In this document: piece after piece, positions 1 through 7,227 of the stretch
Layout of the letters: each line of letters starts with the position of its first letter
Position numbering within the stretch: the stretch's first letter is position 1
Origin: Bacteroidia bacterium
Lineage (GTDB): Bacteria > Bacteroidota > Bacteroidia > J057
Assembly: GCA_030731845.1 (NCBI GenBank)
Contig: JANQTF010000332.1
Location: 1 to 34,258 of the forward strand
Direction of reading: 5' to 3'
DNA: 34,258 bases
The notes under the pieces: generated by a model
Database searches by the model: none
What the model was told of the DNA's origin: nothing
What the model saw: the letters and a program-made list of their open reading frames with translations, nothing else
Position numbers and translations under genes: made by a program

Positions 1-63
1 AAACCCCAAAATCCTCGATTAGAAGCTTTAGAGGCCGAAAATAACGCATAAAATGCTGGCAAA

Positions 64-103
64 TCCCCCAGAAAATGGCAAAACTAAGCCAAAACCTGGG
101 GGA
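64..103. repeat. Interrupted inverted repeat / stem-loop
   Basis: TCCCCCAG at 64-71 is the exact reverse complement of CTGGGGGA at 96-103. Nested inside, TGGC (76-79) pairs with GCCA (88-91). The two stems are separated by A-rich internal loops. Only a short T run (about 107-110) follows on the plus strand. It could be a weak terminator for a gene left of the window or a structured leader. No protein family or RNA family is recognised. Confidence 0.45.
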
Positions 104-246
104 AACTTTTATAATCATGCCACAAATACCCATAACCGTCTGATAAACAGCACTAATTTAGCCGAATTAGAAGCTTCAAAAGGCAATTGATCAGATTATG
201 GAAAAATTCCAGGACCGGAATTGCTTCCTTGCTTTTTTATTTTAAC

Positions 247-267
247 TTGATGTTGTAATGACATCAA
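247..267. promoter_or_regulatory. Inverted repeat just upstream of the lipoprotein gene
   Basis: TTGATGT (247-253) and ACATCAA (261-267) form a perfect 7-bp dyad around a 7-base centre. It ends 12 bases before the ATG at 280. The position fits a repressor operator or an mRNA hairpin that hides the start, but no regulator can be assigned. Confidence 0.35.
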
Positions 268-279
268 CTTGTTTTAACA

Positions 280-726
280 ATGAAAGCAACAACCCTTCTG
301 ATGGCTGCATCTTTGTTGGCAGTCATGCTCGCCTGTGAGCCCGTGCTCCAAGCCCCCGTTGCCGAGGCAATTCCAGCCATGAAAGAGATTGAAACCTCTG
401 AGACATCCACCCGCAAGTGGGAGGTGAGTGATGAGGCGTTTGTGAATGAATTCGCCCAGATTCTCACAAATGAATTTGACGGAAATGAGGATGTGATAAT
501 GCTCGCTCCACAACACGAAACCGTCGGCATCACATTGCATGAAGGAGTTCGATCTCTATATTTAGATTCCGAAATTCTACATCCACAAGAACACATGAAC
601 GATGTCGCTTGTGCAGAGGGATATGAGGTGAATCTTGAGATGTTGATCAACAACAAGCTGAAAGACGGCGAGCGAATGGAAGTGTGGAGACACGACGGAA
701 TCACCTACGCCAAGGCAGCGGAGTAA
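280..726 (+). CDS. Small predicted lipoprotein, function unknown
   Basis: This 148-residue protein starts with a lysine, then a hydrophobic segment, and a lipobox-like end MLAC with Cys19 as the probable lipidated residue. It would be exported and anchored in a membrane. The mature part is acidic and soluble, with no repeats or further membrane segments. It contains two short hydrophobic stretches, around EDVIMLAP and GVRSLYLD, that suggest a small alpha/beta fold. I do not recognise the family. The gene stands alone: a dyad precedes it and a strong terminator follows within 25 bases. The lipobox -3 position is Met instead of Leu or Val, so lipidation is likely but not certain. Confidence 0.7.
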   Translation: MKATTLLMAASLLAVMLACEPVLQAPVAEAIPAMKEIETSETSTRKWEVSDEAFVNEFAQILTNEFDGNEDVIMLAPQHETVGITLHEGVRSLYLDSEILHPQEHMNDVACAEGYEVNLEMLINNKLKDGERMEVWRHDGITYAKAAE

Positions 727-748
727 TCTCCTGAGCCAGAAAAGCAGA

Positions 749-784
749 AAAGAGCAGCGACATCACTTGCTGCTCTTTTTTTTT
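749..784 (+). terminator. Rho-independent terminator after the lipoprotein gene
   Basis: AAAGAGCAGC (749-758) pairs perfectly with GCTGCTCTTT (769-778) across a 10-base loop. A run of nine T (776-784) overlaps the end of the stem. It isolates the lipoprotein gene from ddl. Confidence 0.88.
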
Positions 785-868
785 GTACACATCCCCAAGC
801 AGATGCCGCAATTATCTCCCCATTCCTGACAAATACGCAGAACCTATTCACGGAAATAAATCCTCCCT

Positions 869-876
869 TATCTTTG
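869..876 (+). promoter_or_regulatory. Bacteroidota-type -7 promoter element for ddl
   Basis: TATCTTTG matches the Bacteroidota -7 consensus TAnnTTTG exactly. TTC at 847-849, 19 bases upstream, is a two-of-three match to the -33 TTG. Transcription would begin near 882, giving a leader of about 40-50 bases before the ddl start. Confidence 0.6.
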
Positions 877-930
877 TCACATGATCGCAAGGGGCAACTC
901 CGCCCCGCAACTGCCCTCATGCGTCGCCAC

Positions 931-2010
931 ATGAACCGATTGAAACTAGGCCTTGTCTTCGGAGGCAAATCTCCCGAACACGACATCTCCATTCGCTCTG
1001 CCAGAAACATCGCTGCCGCCCTCGATCCGGCAAAATATGAGATCATCCTGATCGGCATCTCGCGCAGTGGCGCGTGGGTACACGCCACCGAGGCCGAGCT
1101 CCGCGAGCCCGGCACCGAAATCGGCTCACAGGGCAAGGCTCTTGCCCTGCTGCCAGGCACCTCCTCGCCGATCGCGTATCGCGATGGCAGTCACTTTGAC
1201 TGCCCCGAGGTGCTCTTCCCCATCACCCACGGCCCCATGGGCGAGGATGGCAGCCTCCAGGGCTTGTTTCACCACCTCGATCTGCCCTTCGTGGGGCCCG
1301 ACACCCTCGCATCTGCTGCCGCCATGGACAAAGACGTGACCAAGCGCCTCCTGCGTGACGCAGATCTGCTCGTGGCTCCCTGGCTCACCTTTCACTCCTA
1401 CGAGCAACACGCCATCGACTTCGCCGCTGTGATCAACCAACTCGGCCTGCCGCTCTTCATCAAGCCTGCCAACATGGGCTCCTCCGTGGGCGTGAGCCGC
1501 GCAGCCAATGCGCTTGAATTTGCCAGCGCTGTGGAGACCGCCTTTCAGTTCGATACCAAAATCCTGGTGGAGCAGGCCATCGTGGGCCGCGAGCTCGAAT
1601 GTGCGGTGATGGGCAATGGTGAAATCGCAGCCTCCAGCATCGGCGAGGTGGGCATGACCACCGACGATTTCTACGACTACGAGTCCAAATACGAGAGCGA
1701 CGATGCCGCCAACATTCTCATTCCCGCACCCAATCTCGACGATCAGACCCTGGCCAAACTCATCCTCGTGGCCAAAAGTGCCTACCAAACCATCGGCTGT
1801 GAAGGCATGACGCGGGTCGATATGTTTCTCACAGACGATGGCTCGGTGTATGTAAACGAGTTAAATACCCTGCCGGGCTTCACCAACATCAGCATGTATC
1901 CCAAGCTGTGGGAACACGCCGGCACAGGCTATGCAGAGTTGCTCGACGAGCTGGTTTCGCTGGCTATCTCGCGAGGAGAGCGCGACAAACTGCTCAAACG
2001 AGGGCGATAA
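931..2010 (+). CDS. ddl: D-alanine--D-alanine ligase
   Basis: This enzyme joins two D-alanines with ATP to make the dipeptide used in peptidoglycan precursors; it is cytosolic. The 359-residue length fits the family. Visible landmarks are LVFGGKSPEHD near the N-terminus, HGPMGEDGSLQG (about residues 100-111), GPDTLASAAAMDKDVTK (122-138), KPANMGSSVGVS (178-189, ATP-grasp loop) and NELNTLPGFT (about 309-318, Mg/ATP site). I chose the ATG at 931 because homologues begin a few residues before the FGG motif; ATG 919 is also possible. An upstream in-frame TTG at 874 lies inside the promoter -7 element and cannot be the start. No mur or fts gene is nearby, and vanH/vanX partners are absent, so this is ordinary Ddl. 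Confidence 0.96.
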   Translation: MNRLKLGLVFGGKSPEHDISIRSARNIAAALDPAKYEIILIGISRSGAWVHATEAELREPGTEIGSQGKALALLPGTSSPIAYRDGSHFDCPEVLFPITHGPMGEDGSLQGLFHHLDLPFVGPDTLASAAAMDKDVTKRLLRDADLLVAPWLTFHSYEQHAIDFAAVINQLGLPLFIKPANMGSSVGVSRAANALEFASAVETAFQFDTKILVEQAIVGRELECAVMGNGEIAASSIGEVGMTTDDFYDYESKYESDDAANILIPAPNLDDQTLAKLILVAKSAYQTIGCEGMTRVDMFLTDDGSVYVNELNTLPGFTNISMYPKLWEHAGTGYAELLDELVSLAISRGERDKLLKRGR

Positions 2011-2111
2011 AAAAGACGCAGCGAATCGATCATTTCCTACGTTTTATGAATATTGGGGATGGACCTGGAAGCTAATTCCCTATCTTATTCTTAGAAACGA
2101 CCTCCTTTCTC

Positions 2112-4280
2112 ATGAAGCGCCTTGCCCTCTTTGTTATCTTGATCTGTGTAGGATTTACCTCCCTCACCGCCCAGCACACCGTAGCCCGGCAGTGGAATGA
2201 AGTGCTGCTGCAAGCCATTCGCGACGATCAGGCGCGGCCCACAGTGCATGCCCGCAATCTCTTCCACAGCTCCGTGGCCATGTATGACGCATGGGCAGCC
2301 TATGACCAAACGGCCAGCCCGTTTTTCCTGGGCCAACTCACGGGCGATTATTATTGCCCGTATTCGGGGCTCACCTTTTCGGGAGATGTGAAAGCAGAAC
2401 GGGAAAAAGCCATTAGCTATGCTGCCTATCATCTCATCAAATTTCGCTTTACCCATTCGCCCGGCGTCCTCAAAACATGGCGTCAGTGCGACAGCCTGAT
2501 GGATCTTCTGGGATACGATCGCCTATATTCTTCCCTCGATTACCTCGACGGCGATGGGGCAGCCTTGGGCAATTATCTCGCTCAATCTCTCATCGACTTT
2601 GGCCTTCAGGACGGCTCCAACGAGCGGAACCTGTATGCCAACAAGTACTACCAACCTGCAAACCCTCCACTAGACCCTAGGAGAATCGGCGGCTTCATGG
2701 TCGAACCCGACCGCTGGCAGCCCCTGGCATTTGACCTCTTCATCGATCAAAGTGGTGTCCAATCCAGTGGCGTAATTCCTGCTTTTTTGGGGCCTGAGTG
2801 GGGAAATGTGGTTCCATTTGCGCTCACAGATGCCGATCGGAGTAAGTTCTCTCGAAATGGATTTCCCTATCAGGTCTATGATTCTCCCGGCCCACCGCCT
2901 TCTATTTCAGATTCCTCGGGCGATTACCAATGGAACTTTGGCCTGGTGGCCTGGTGGTCTTCGCATCTTGATCCTTCAGATAGTGTGAAATGGGACATCT
3001 CGCCCGCTGCCTTTGGCAACATCTCGGATCTTCCGGTCAACAAGAGCGAGTGGCGCAATTTCTACGACGCCTTCGAAGGCGGAGATCCCGGGCAGGGTCG
3101 CCCCCTGAATCCTGCAACAGGCCAGCCCTACGCCCCCAATGTAGTGTATCGCGGCGACTATACCCGCGTGTTAGCTGAGTTTTGGGCCGATGGCCCCGAT
3201 TCCGAGACGCCTCCCGGCCACTGGTTCACCCTCCTCAACTATGTCAATGACCACCCTGCCTTTGTCAGAAAATACAAAGGGCAGGGACAGGAACTCGACC
3301 CCCTGGAGTGGGACGTAAAAAGCTACTTCTCCCTCGGAGGAGCGATGCACGATGCCGCTGTAGCCGCCTGGAGCATCAAAGGATGGTTCGACTATGTGAG
3401 ACCCATTTCCGCGATCCGATACATGGCTAGTCTGGGGCAGCGAAGCGATCCTTCTGCCAATAACTACCACCCCTATGGATTTGATCTCGTGCCGGGACTC
3501 GTGGAGACAGTGGATTACGGTGATGAACTTGCAGGAGATTTTGACCAACACGTGGGGAAAATCAAGATTTTTGGCTGGCGAGGCCCCGAGTATATCCCTG
3601 ATCCGAGCGTCAATGATGCTGGAGTGGGCTGGATTCTTGCCGAAAACTGGTGGCCATATCAGCGCCCCACCTTCGTGACACCGCCCTTTGCCGGCTATGT
3701 ATCAGGCCATTCTACCTTTTCCAGAGCCGCTGCCGAGGTGTTGACCGAAATCACAGGCGATCCTTTTTTTCCGGGTGGAATGGGTGAGTTTGTCGCAAAA
3801 AAGAATGAGTTCCTGGTATTCGAAGAAGGCCCCAGCCAGGATGTCGTGCTGCAATGGGCCACCTATCGAGATGCTTCCGACCAGACAAGCCTGTCCAGAA
3901 TCTGGGGGGGCATTCACCCGCCTTGCGACGACATTCCGGGCAGGTTGATCGGTGAAAAAATTGGCAGGAACGCCTTTGCCCTCGCCGACCAATATTTCTC
4001 CGGAAGCAAGCCCACGATTCTGGCACCGGAGGCAGTAGTTGCTTTCCCCAACCCGCTGGAGATTGGACGACTACTCAATGTAAAAATCGTAGCACCAGAC
4101 ACTGATGGCGAAGCCGTCTTTGCTGACCTGCAAGGTCGCGAGCTGGCAAGAGTGCCATTTCGGGCTTCCTCCAGCGATTTATTTGTGCAGTTCTCCACCG
4201 ATCAGTTGCCCACGGGCATCTATGTGGTATCGGTGAGGCATGGCGATAAGAAGCGGTGGGGAAAAGTGCTGGTGCAATAG
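2112..4280 (+). CDS. Secreted vanadium-haloperoxidase/PAP2-type enzyme with T9SS sorting domain
   Basis: A 722-residue exported enzyme. A signal peptide (residues 1-20, ending LTAQ) precedes a large all-helical acid phosphatase/vanadium haloperoxidase domain. The three signatures of that superfamily are intact: K-x6-RP (KGWFDYVRP, from Lys423), SGH (531-533) and SR-x5-H-x3-D (SRIWGGIHPPCD, 595-606). These residues bind vanadate in haloperoxidases or phosphate in phosphatases, so oxidation of halides by peroxide is likely but phosphatase activity is not excluded. The last 80 residues form a T9SS type A C-terminal domain, with FPNP and LPTGIYVVSV followed by a KVLVQ end. The protein should therefore cross the outer membrane through the system that includes the PorU/PorV encoded nearby. 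It follows ddl by 101 bases and has no clear partner gene. Confidence 0.88.
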   Translation: MKRLALFVILICVGFTSLTAQHTVARQWNEVLLQAIRDDQARPTVHARNLFHSSVAMYDAWAAYDQTASPFFLGQLTGDYYCPYSGLTFSGDVKAEREKAISYAAYHLIKFRFTHSPGVLKTWRQCDSLMDLLGYDRLYSSLDYLDGDGAALGNYLAQSLIDFGLQDGSNERNLYANKYYQPANPPLDPRRIGGFMVEPDRWQPLAFDLFIDQSGVQSSGVIPAFLGPEWGNVVPFALTDADRSKFSRNGFPYQVYDSPGPPPSISDSSGDYQWNFGLVAWWSSHLDPSDSVKWDISPAAFGNISDLPVNKSEWRNFYDAFEGGDPGQGRPLNPATGQPYAPNVVYRGDYTRVLAEFWADGPDSETPPGHWFTLLNYVNDHPAFVRKYKGQGQELDPLEWDVKSYFSLGGAMHDAAVAAWSIKGWFDYVRPISAIRYMASLGQRSDPSANNYHPYGFDLVPGLVETVDYGDELAGDFDQHVGKIKIFGWRGPEYIPDPSVNDAGVGWILAENWWPYQRPTFVTPPFAGYVSGHSTFSRAAAEVLTEITGDPFFPGGMGEFVAKKNEFLVFEEGPSQDVVLQWATYRDASDQTSLSRIWGGIHPPCDDIPGRLIGEKIGRNAFALADQYFSGSKPTILAPEAVVAFPNPLEIGRLLNVKIVAPDTDGEAVFADLQGRELARVPFRASSSDLFVQFSTDQLPTGIYVVSVRHGDKKRWGKVLVQ

Positions 4281-4331
4281 GGCAACGCTCACGATACCGC
4301 GCTAACCCAGAAATCAGGGCTTGCCAGACGG

Positions 4332-5603
4332 CTACCCCAGCCAGGCATGAATGCCTTCGATGAGTTTGTCAAGGTCGCGAGGCGCGGTGTACACATGCGG
4401 CGAAATGCGATACAGGTGCTCGTCTCCCACGCTGGAGTGTCCAATAATGATATTTCGCTCAATGAGCAAGTAACTGTCGAGTCGCTCCTCACGCGAGGGG
4501 CAAGTGAAGCTGGCCAGTGCCCCATATCGCTCTGGAGAGGAGAGATTGGTTTTGAGGGTGAATCCAGGCAAATCCTGGATCTGCTCCCACCAGTATCTGG
4601 TGAGAAATTGCAGTCGGGCCAGTTTCCGGTCCGCACCGATTTGGAGATCAAAATCGATGGCGCTGCGAATGGCGAGCTCTGTGCTCAGATTGCGGGTACC
4701 GAGATGCTCAAATTTACGAATGTCATTCTCCTGACCTTCCACAGCACCGATTGTGGGCCACAAGTCCGCAATTTTTTCCGGATTCACCCATAGCATTCCT
4801 GTGCCCAGTGGTGCACTGAGCCACTTATGAAGGCTCGATGCAAAATAATCACAGCCAAGCATTGCGGGACTCACCTGAAAATGCCCCACTGTGTGCGCGC
4901 CATCCACCGCGACTTGGATGCCGCGCTGCCTGGCCAGGGCACAAATTTCCTGCGTGGGCATTCTCTCCCCTGTTTGAAAGAGCACATCGCTGAAAAGGAG
5001 AAATTTTGTTTGATCAGAAAAAGCATTGCTGATCAGGGAAACGGTGTCTTCCCAGCTGCCAAGAGGTTGTGGCAATTGGAGTTTTCTGACTTTCCACCCC
5101 CTGCGTCTGGCATAGAGGTCCAGGGTATGTAGCACCGTGGGGTAGTCCTGATCCGTAGTGAGCACCTCGCTACCTGAGGGCAAATCCAGTCCCTGTATCA
5201 CAGTAGCAAGGGCTTCAGTGGTATTTCTCAGGATCGCGATCGACTCTGAATCACAGCCCAGAAAGCTCCCCAAAGCCCGGCGCATCTGTTCGCGCTGACG
5301 GATTTGACTTCTCCATAAGAAAAACGAGGGGGCATGCCTCGCCACTTCCCGCTGATGACTTTCATCGTCAAAGGCGATGGTGGATGAAGGACTCGAGCCG
5401 CCATTGTTGAGGTAAATAAATTGCCCATTGATCTGGTATGCCCGCCGCACCTCATCCCAAAAAGATTCGTCGAGGGCGGCCTCTTCAGGGCGGCTATGTT
5501 TCCAGGCCTGAATAGTCTTTCCAAGCGATTGGCTGGCAACAAGGCTGGTACCCCCAATCATTCCCGCCTTCAAGGTTTTAGAAACAAATTGTCTTCTATT
5601 CAT
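4332..5603 (-). CDS. Tat-signal class V aminotransferase-fold protein (isopenicillin N epimerase/cysteine desulfurase-like)
   Basis: A 423-residue PLP-dependent fold type I protein. VAVDGAHTVGHF holds the pyridine-binding Asp234 and His237, and SSLHKWLSAPLGTG holds the Schiff-base Lys260. LNNGGSSPSS near residue 66 is the usual N-terminal glycine/serine loop. The N-terminus, MNRRQFVSK followed by a small-residue hydrophobic segment, is a twin-arginine signal, so the protein probably folds with its cofactor in the cytoplasm and is then exported. Family members include CefD-like epimerases and cysteine desulfurase relatives; the substrate cannot be told here. It converges with the haloperoxidase gene (51-base gap) and lies 103 bases downstream of the 209-residue gene on the same strand, so the two may be cotranscribed. 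Confidence 0.87.
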   Translation of the reverse strand: MNRRQFVSKTLKAGMIGGTSLVASQSLGKTIQAWKHSRPEEAALDESFWDEVRRAYQINGQFIYLNNGGSSPSSTIAFDDESHQREVARHAPSFFLWRSQIRQREQMRRALGSFLGCDSESIAILRNTTEALATVIQGLDLPSGSEVLTTDQDYPTVLHTLDLYARRRGWKVRKLQLPQPLGSWEDTVSLISNAFSDQTKFLLFSDVLFQTGERMPTQEICALARQRGIQVAVDGAHTVGHFQVSPAMLGCDYFASSLHKWLSAPLGTGMLWVNPEKIADLWPTIGAVEGQENDIRKFEHLGTRNLSTELAIRSAIDFDLQIGADRKLARLQFLTRYWWEQIQDLPGFTLKTNLSSPERYGALASFTCPSREERLDSYLLIERNIIIGHSSVGDEHLYRISPHVYTAPRDLDKLIEGIHAWLG

Positions 5604-5706
5604 GCCTGATCAGGTCCTTTTTGATGGTGATCCCGAAAAAGTATAACAAAGAAGGGAAGATGCCAAATAGCGGGAAGATGACAAGGACAAGGATTCGGCT
5701 GATTGG

Positions 5707-6336
5707 CTAAATTGTAGAGAGAAAAACAATGATAATGATGCCCTGTAGCGCAGCACCGAAGGCGTAGCCTTTGATCACTTGTTTCACTTTGTTTCGGTGG
5801 GCTTGCTCGCGATAGCCTTCGGCATAGGAGCCATTTGATTGATAAAGCACTGGATCAGGTGTATCGACATAGTCAATGGTAGGCGGAATCGCTCCTACGA
5901 TCAAGCCAGTCACAATGCCTGTGAAGAGCCCTACAACCGGATAAAACGCGGTAGCACCAAAGGTACCCCAGAATGGCGATTTTCTCTGATAATATTCAAC
6001 AGCCTGTGTCACCCCAAGTTCATAGAGATCGGCATCATAGAGACTATCAGGCACTACTTGCCCATTCATCGTAACAATGATCGGCGGGAGATCGTCAGAA
6101 GAAAAAAACTGCTTCATGCCGTCCTGAAAGAGGATATAGGAAATATCCGCTTTGGCGATTTTGGCCGGAGTCGCATCTGGTTGATCATAGGGCCGATAAT
6201 ACACATGCCATTTCTCGATTTGTGTGACCTGGCTGATAATTTCTTCGTTGCCTTGGAGCACAATCAGGTCTTGACCAAATAGGGGCATGATGCCAGCCAG
6301 AAAGCAAAGAATGCAAAACCGTATGAGATGATTCAT
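5707..6336 (-). CDS. Exported two-TM protein of a Bacteroidota-type family, function unknown
   Basis: This protein has 209 residues when started at the ATG at 6336, which begins a clean signal peptide (MNHLIRFCILCFLAG, cleavage near LFGQ). A short beta-rich domain follows, with DLIVLQGNEEIISQVTQI then WHVYYRPYD, a pattern common in exported Bacteroidota proteins. A glycine-rich hydrophobic segment (about residues 120-148) and a second one at the extreme C-terminus (about 190-207) look membrane-embedded. The charged part between them could face the periplasm or cytoplasm. An upstream in-frame start at 6381 would overlap the promoter and spoil the signal peptide. The function is unknown. Confidence 0.7.
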   Translation of the reverse strand: MNHLIRFCILCFLAGIMPLFGQDLIVLQGNEEIISQVTQIEKWHVYYRPYDQPDATPAKIAKADISYILFQDGMKQFFSSDDLPPIIVTMNGQVVPDSLYDADLYELGVTQAVEYYQRKSPFWGTFGATAFYPVVGLFTGIVTGLIVGAIPPTIDYVDTPDPVLYQSNGSYAEGYREQAHRNKVKQVIKGYAFGAALQGIIIIVFLSTI

Positions 6337-6362
6337 GAGAATAGGGTAACTTCGAATTTCCA

Positions 6363-6396
6363 GAAAGATAACAAACAACACTGTCTATCCGCCCAA
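6363..6396 (-). promoter_or_regulatory. Promoter for the 209-residue exported protein
   Basis: On the minus strand, TATCTTTC (6370 to 6363) matches the -7 consensus TAnnTTTG at seven of eight positions. TTG (6396 to 6394) lies 23 bases upstream as a -33 element. The start codon is at 6336. Confidence 0.5.
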
Positions 6397-6523
6397 ATAT
6401 GCAGACGAAAGCCACGGGCAAATCGCTGCCCGGAAGCTGGAGAAAACGACTCGGCCCAGAATCCGTTCAATGAATGAGCGCTTTCTCGCCCAATCTGAAG
6501 ATGGCTTTAAGATCTTAACCTCA

Positions 6524-7183
6524 ATGAAAGTACGAATCATTTTTTTCTGCCTTATGGCCATTCCCGGCCTCCTTGCAGCACAGGAAGCACCAACCCTGAA
6601 AATTGCCAAGCTCAAATATAACGGGGGGGGCGATTGGTATTCCAACCCCACAGCTCTGCCAAATCTGATCGAGTATGTGAATAACAACACCACCGTATCG
6701 CTTGAGCGCCTCGAAGAAGTCGTGGAGCCGGGCGGCTCACAAATTTACCAATATCCGTATGTCTATGCCACCGGGCATGGAAATATTACTTTTTCAGAGG
6801 CTGAAGCAAAAAACCTCCGCACCTATCTGCTCTCCGGCGGATTTCTTCACATTGATGATAACTATGGGATGGACAAGTTTGTGCGTCGCGAGATGAAAAA
6901 AGTATTCCCTGATCTGGAATTTGTTGAGCTCCCATTTAGTCACCCACTATTCCATCAGCATTATGATTTTCCGGGCGGATTACCCAAGATTCATGAGCAT
7001 GATGGAAAGGCTCCCCAGGCCCTCGCTCTCATTTGGGAAAACAGGATTGTGTGCCTCTATACCGTGGAATGCGACCTCGGTGATGGATGGGAAGATCCCA
7101 CTGTACACAATGATCCGGAAGAAATAAGGCAGCAAGCACTTAAGATGGGTACGAATGTCGTATTATATGCGCTTGACAATTAA
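6524..7183 (+). CDS. Exported DUF4159 protein
   Basis: A 219-residue protein of the DUF4159 family, recognised from KLKYNGGGDWY, NLIEYVNNNT, YVYATGHGNITFSEAE, LLSGGFLHIDDNYG and PEEIRQQALKMGTNVVLYAL. The last of these is the usual C-terminal helix. The fold resembles a glutamine-amidotransferase-like Rossmann domain, but no catalytic triad is obvious and the role is unknown. The ATG at 6524 gives a signal peptide (MKVRIIFFCLMAIPGLLAAQ); the earlier in-frame ATG at 6470 would place 18 polar residues before it. Codons around residue 34 contain a run of eight G (6623-6630). The EF-hand/coiled-coil gene starts 44 bases downstream with no terminator between, so an operon is likely. Confidence 0.85.
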   Translation: MKVRIIFFCLMAIPGLLAAQEAPTLKIAKLKYNGGGDWYSNPTALPNLIEYVNNNTTVSLERLEEVVEPGGSQIYQYPYVYATGHGNITFSEAEAKNLRTYLLSGGFLHIDDNYGMDKFVRREMKKVFPDLEFVELPFSHPLFHQHYDFPGGLPKIHEHDGKAPQALALIWENRIVCLYTVECDLGDGWEDPTVHNDPEEIRQQALKMGTNVVLYALDN

Positions 7184-7227
7184 CACTTTGGCCTGATCTT
7201 GGCTAGAACTAACGAGTCAGACATCTT

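Noticed and set aside
53-190. A 45-codon frame on the plus strand at the left edge
   Set aside because: It is rich in Asn, Lys and Pro, runs straight through the two-tier stem-loop, and has no signal, domain or ribosome site. Low stop density in A-rich DNA explains it.
1126-1788. A 220-codon frame on the minus strand
   Set aside because: It lies wholly within ddl, and its Gly/His/Glu-rich composition is what the opposite strand of ddl codons gives.
6507-6518. Perfect 12-base palindrome TTAAGATCTTAA before the DUF4159 start
   Set aside because: A palindrome of this size is expected several times by chance in 34 kb, so position alone does not support an operator.
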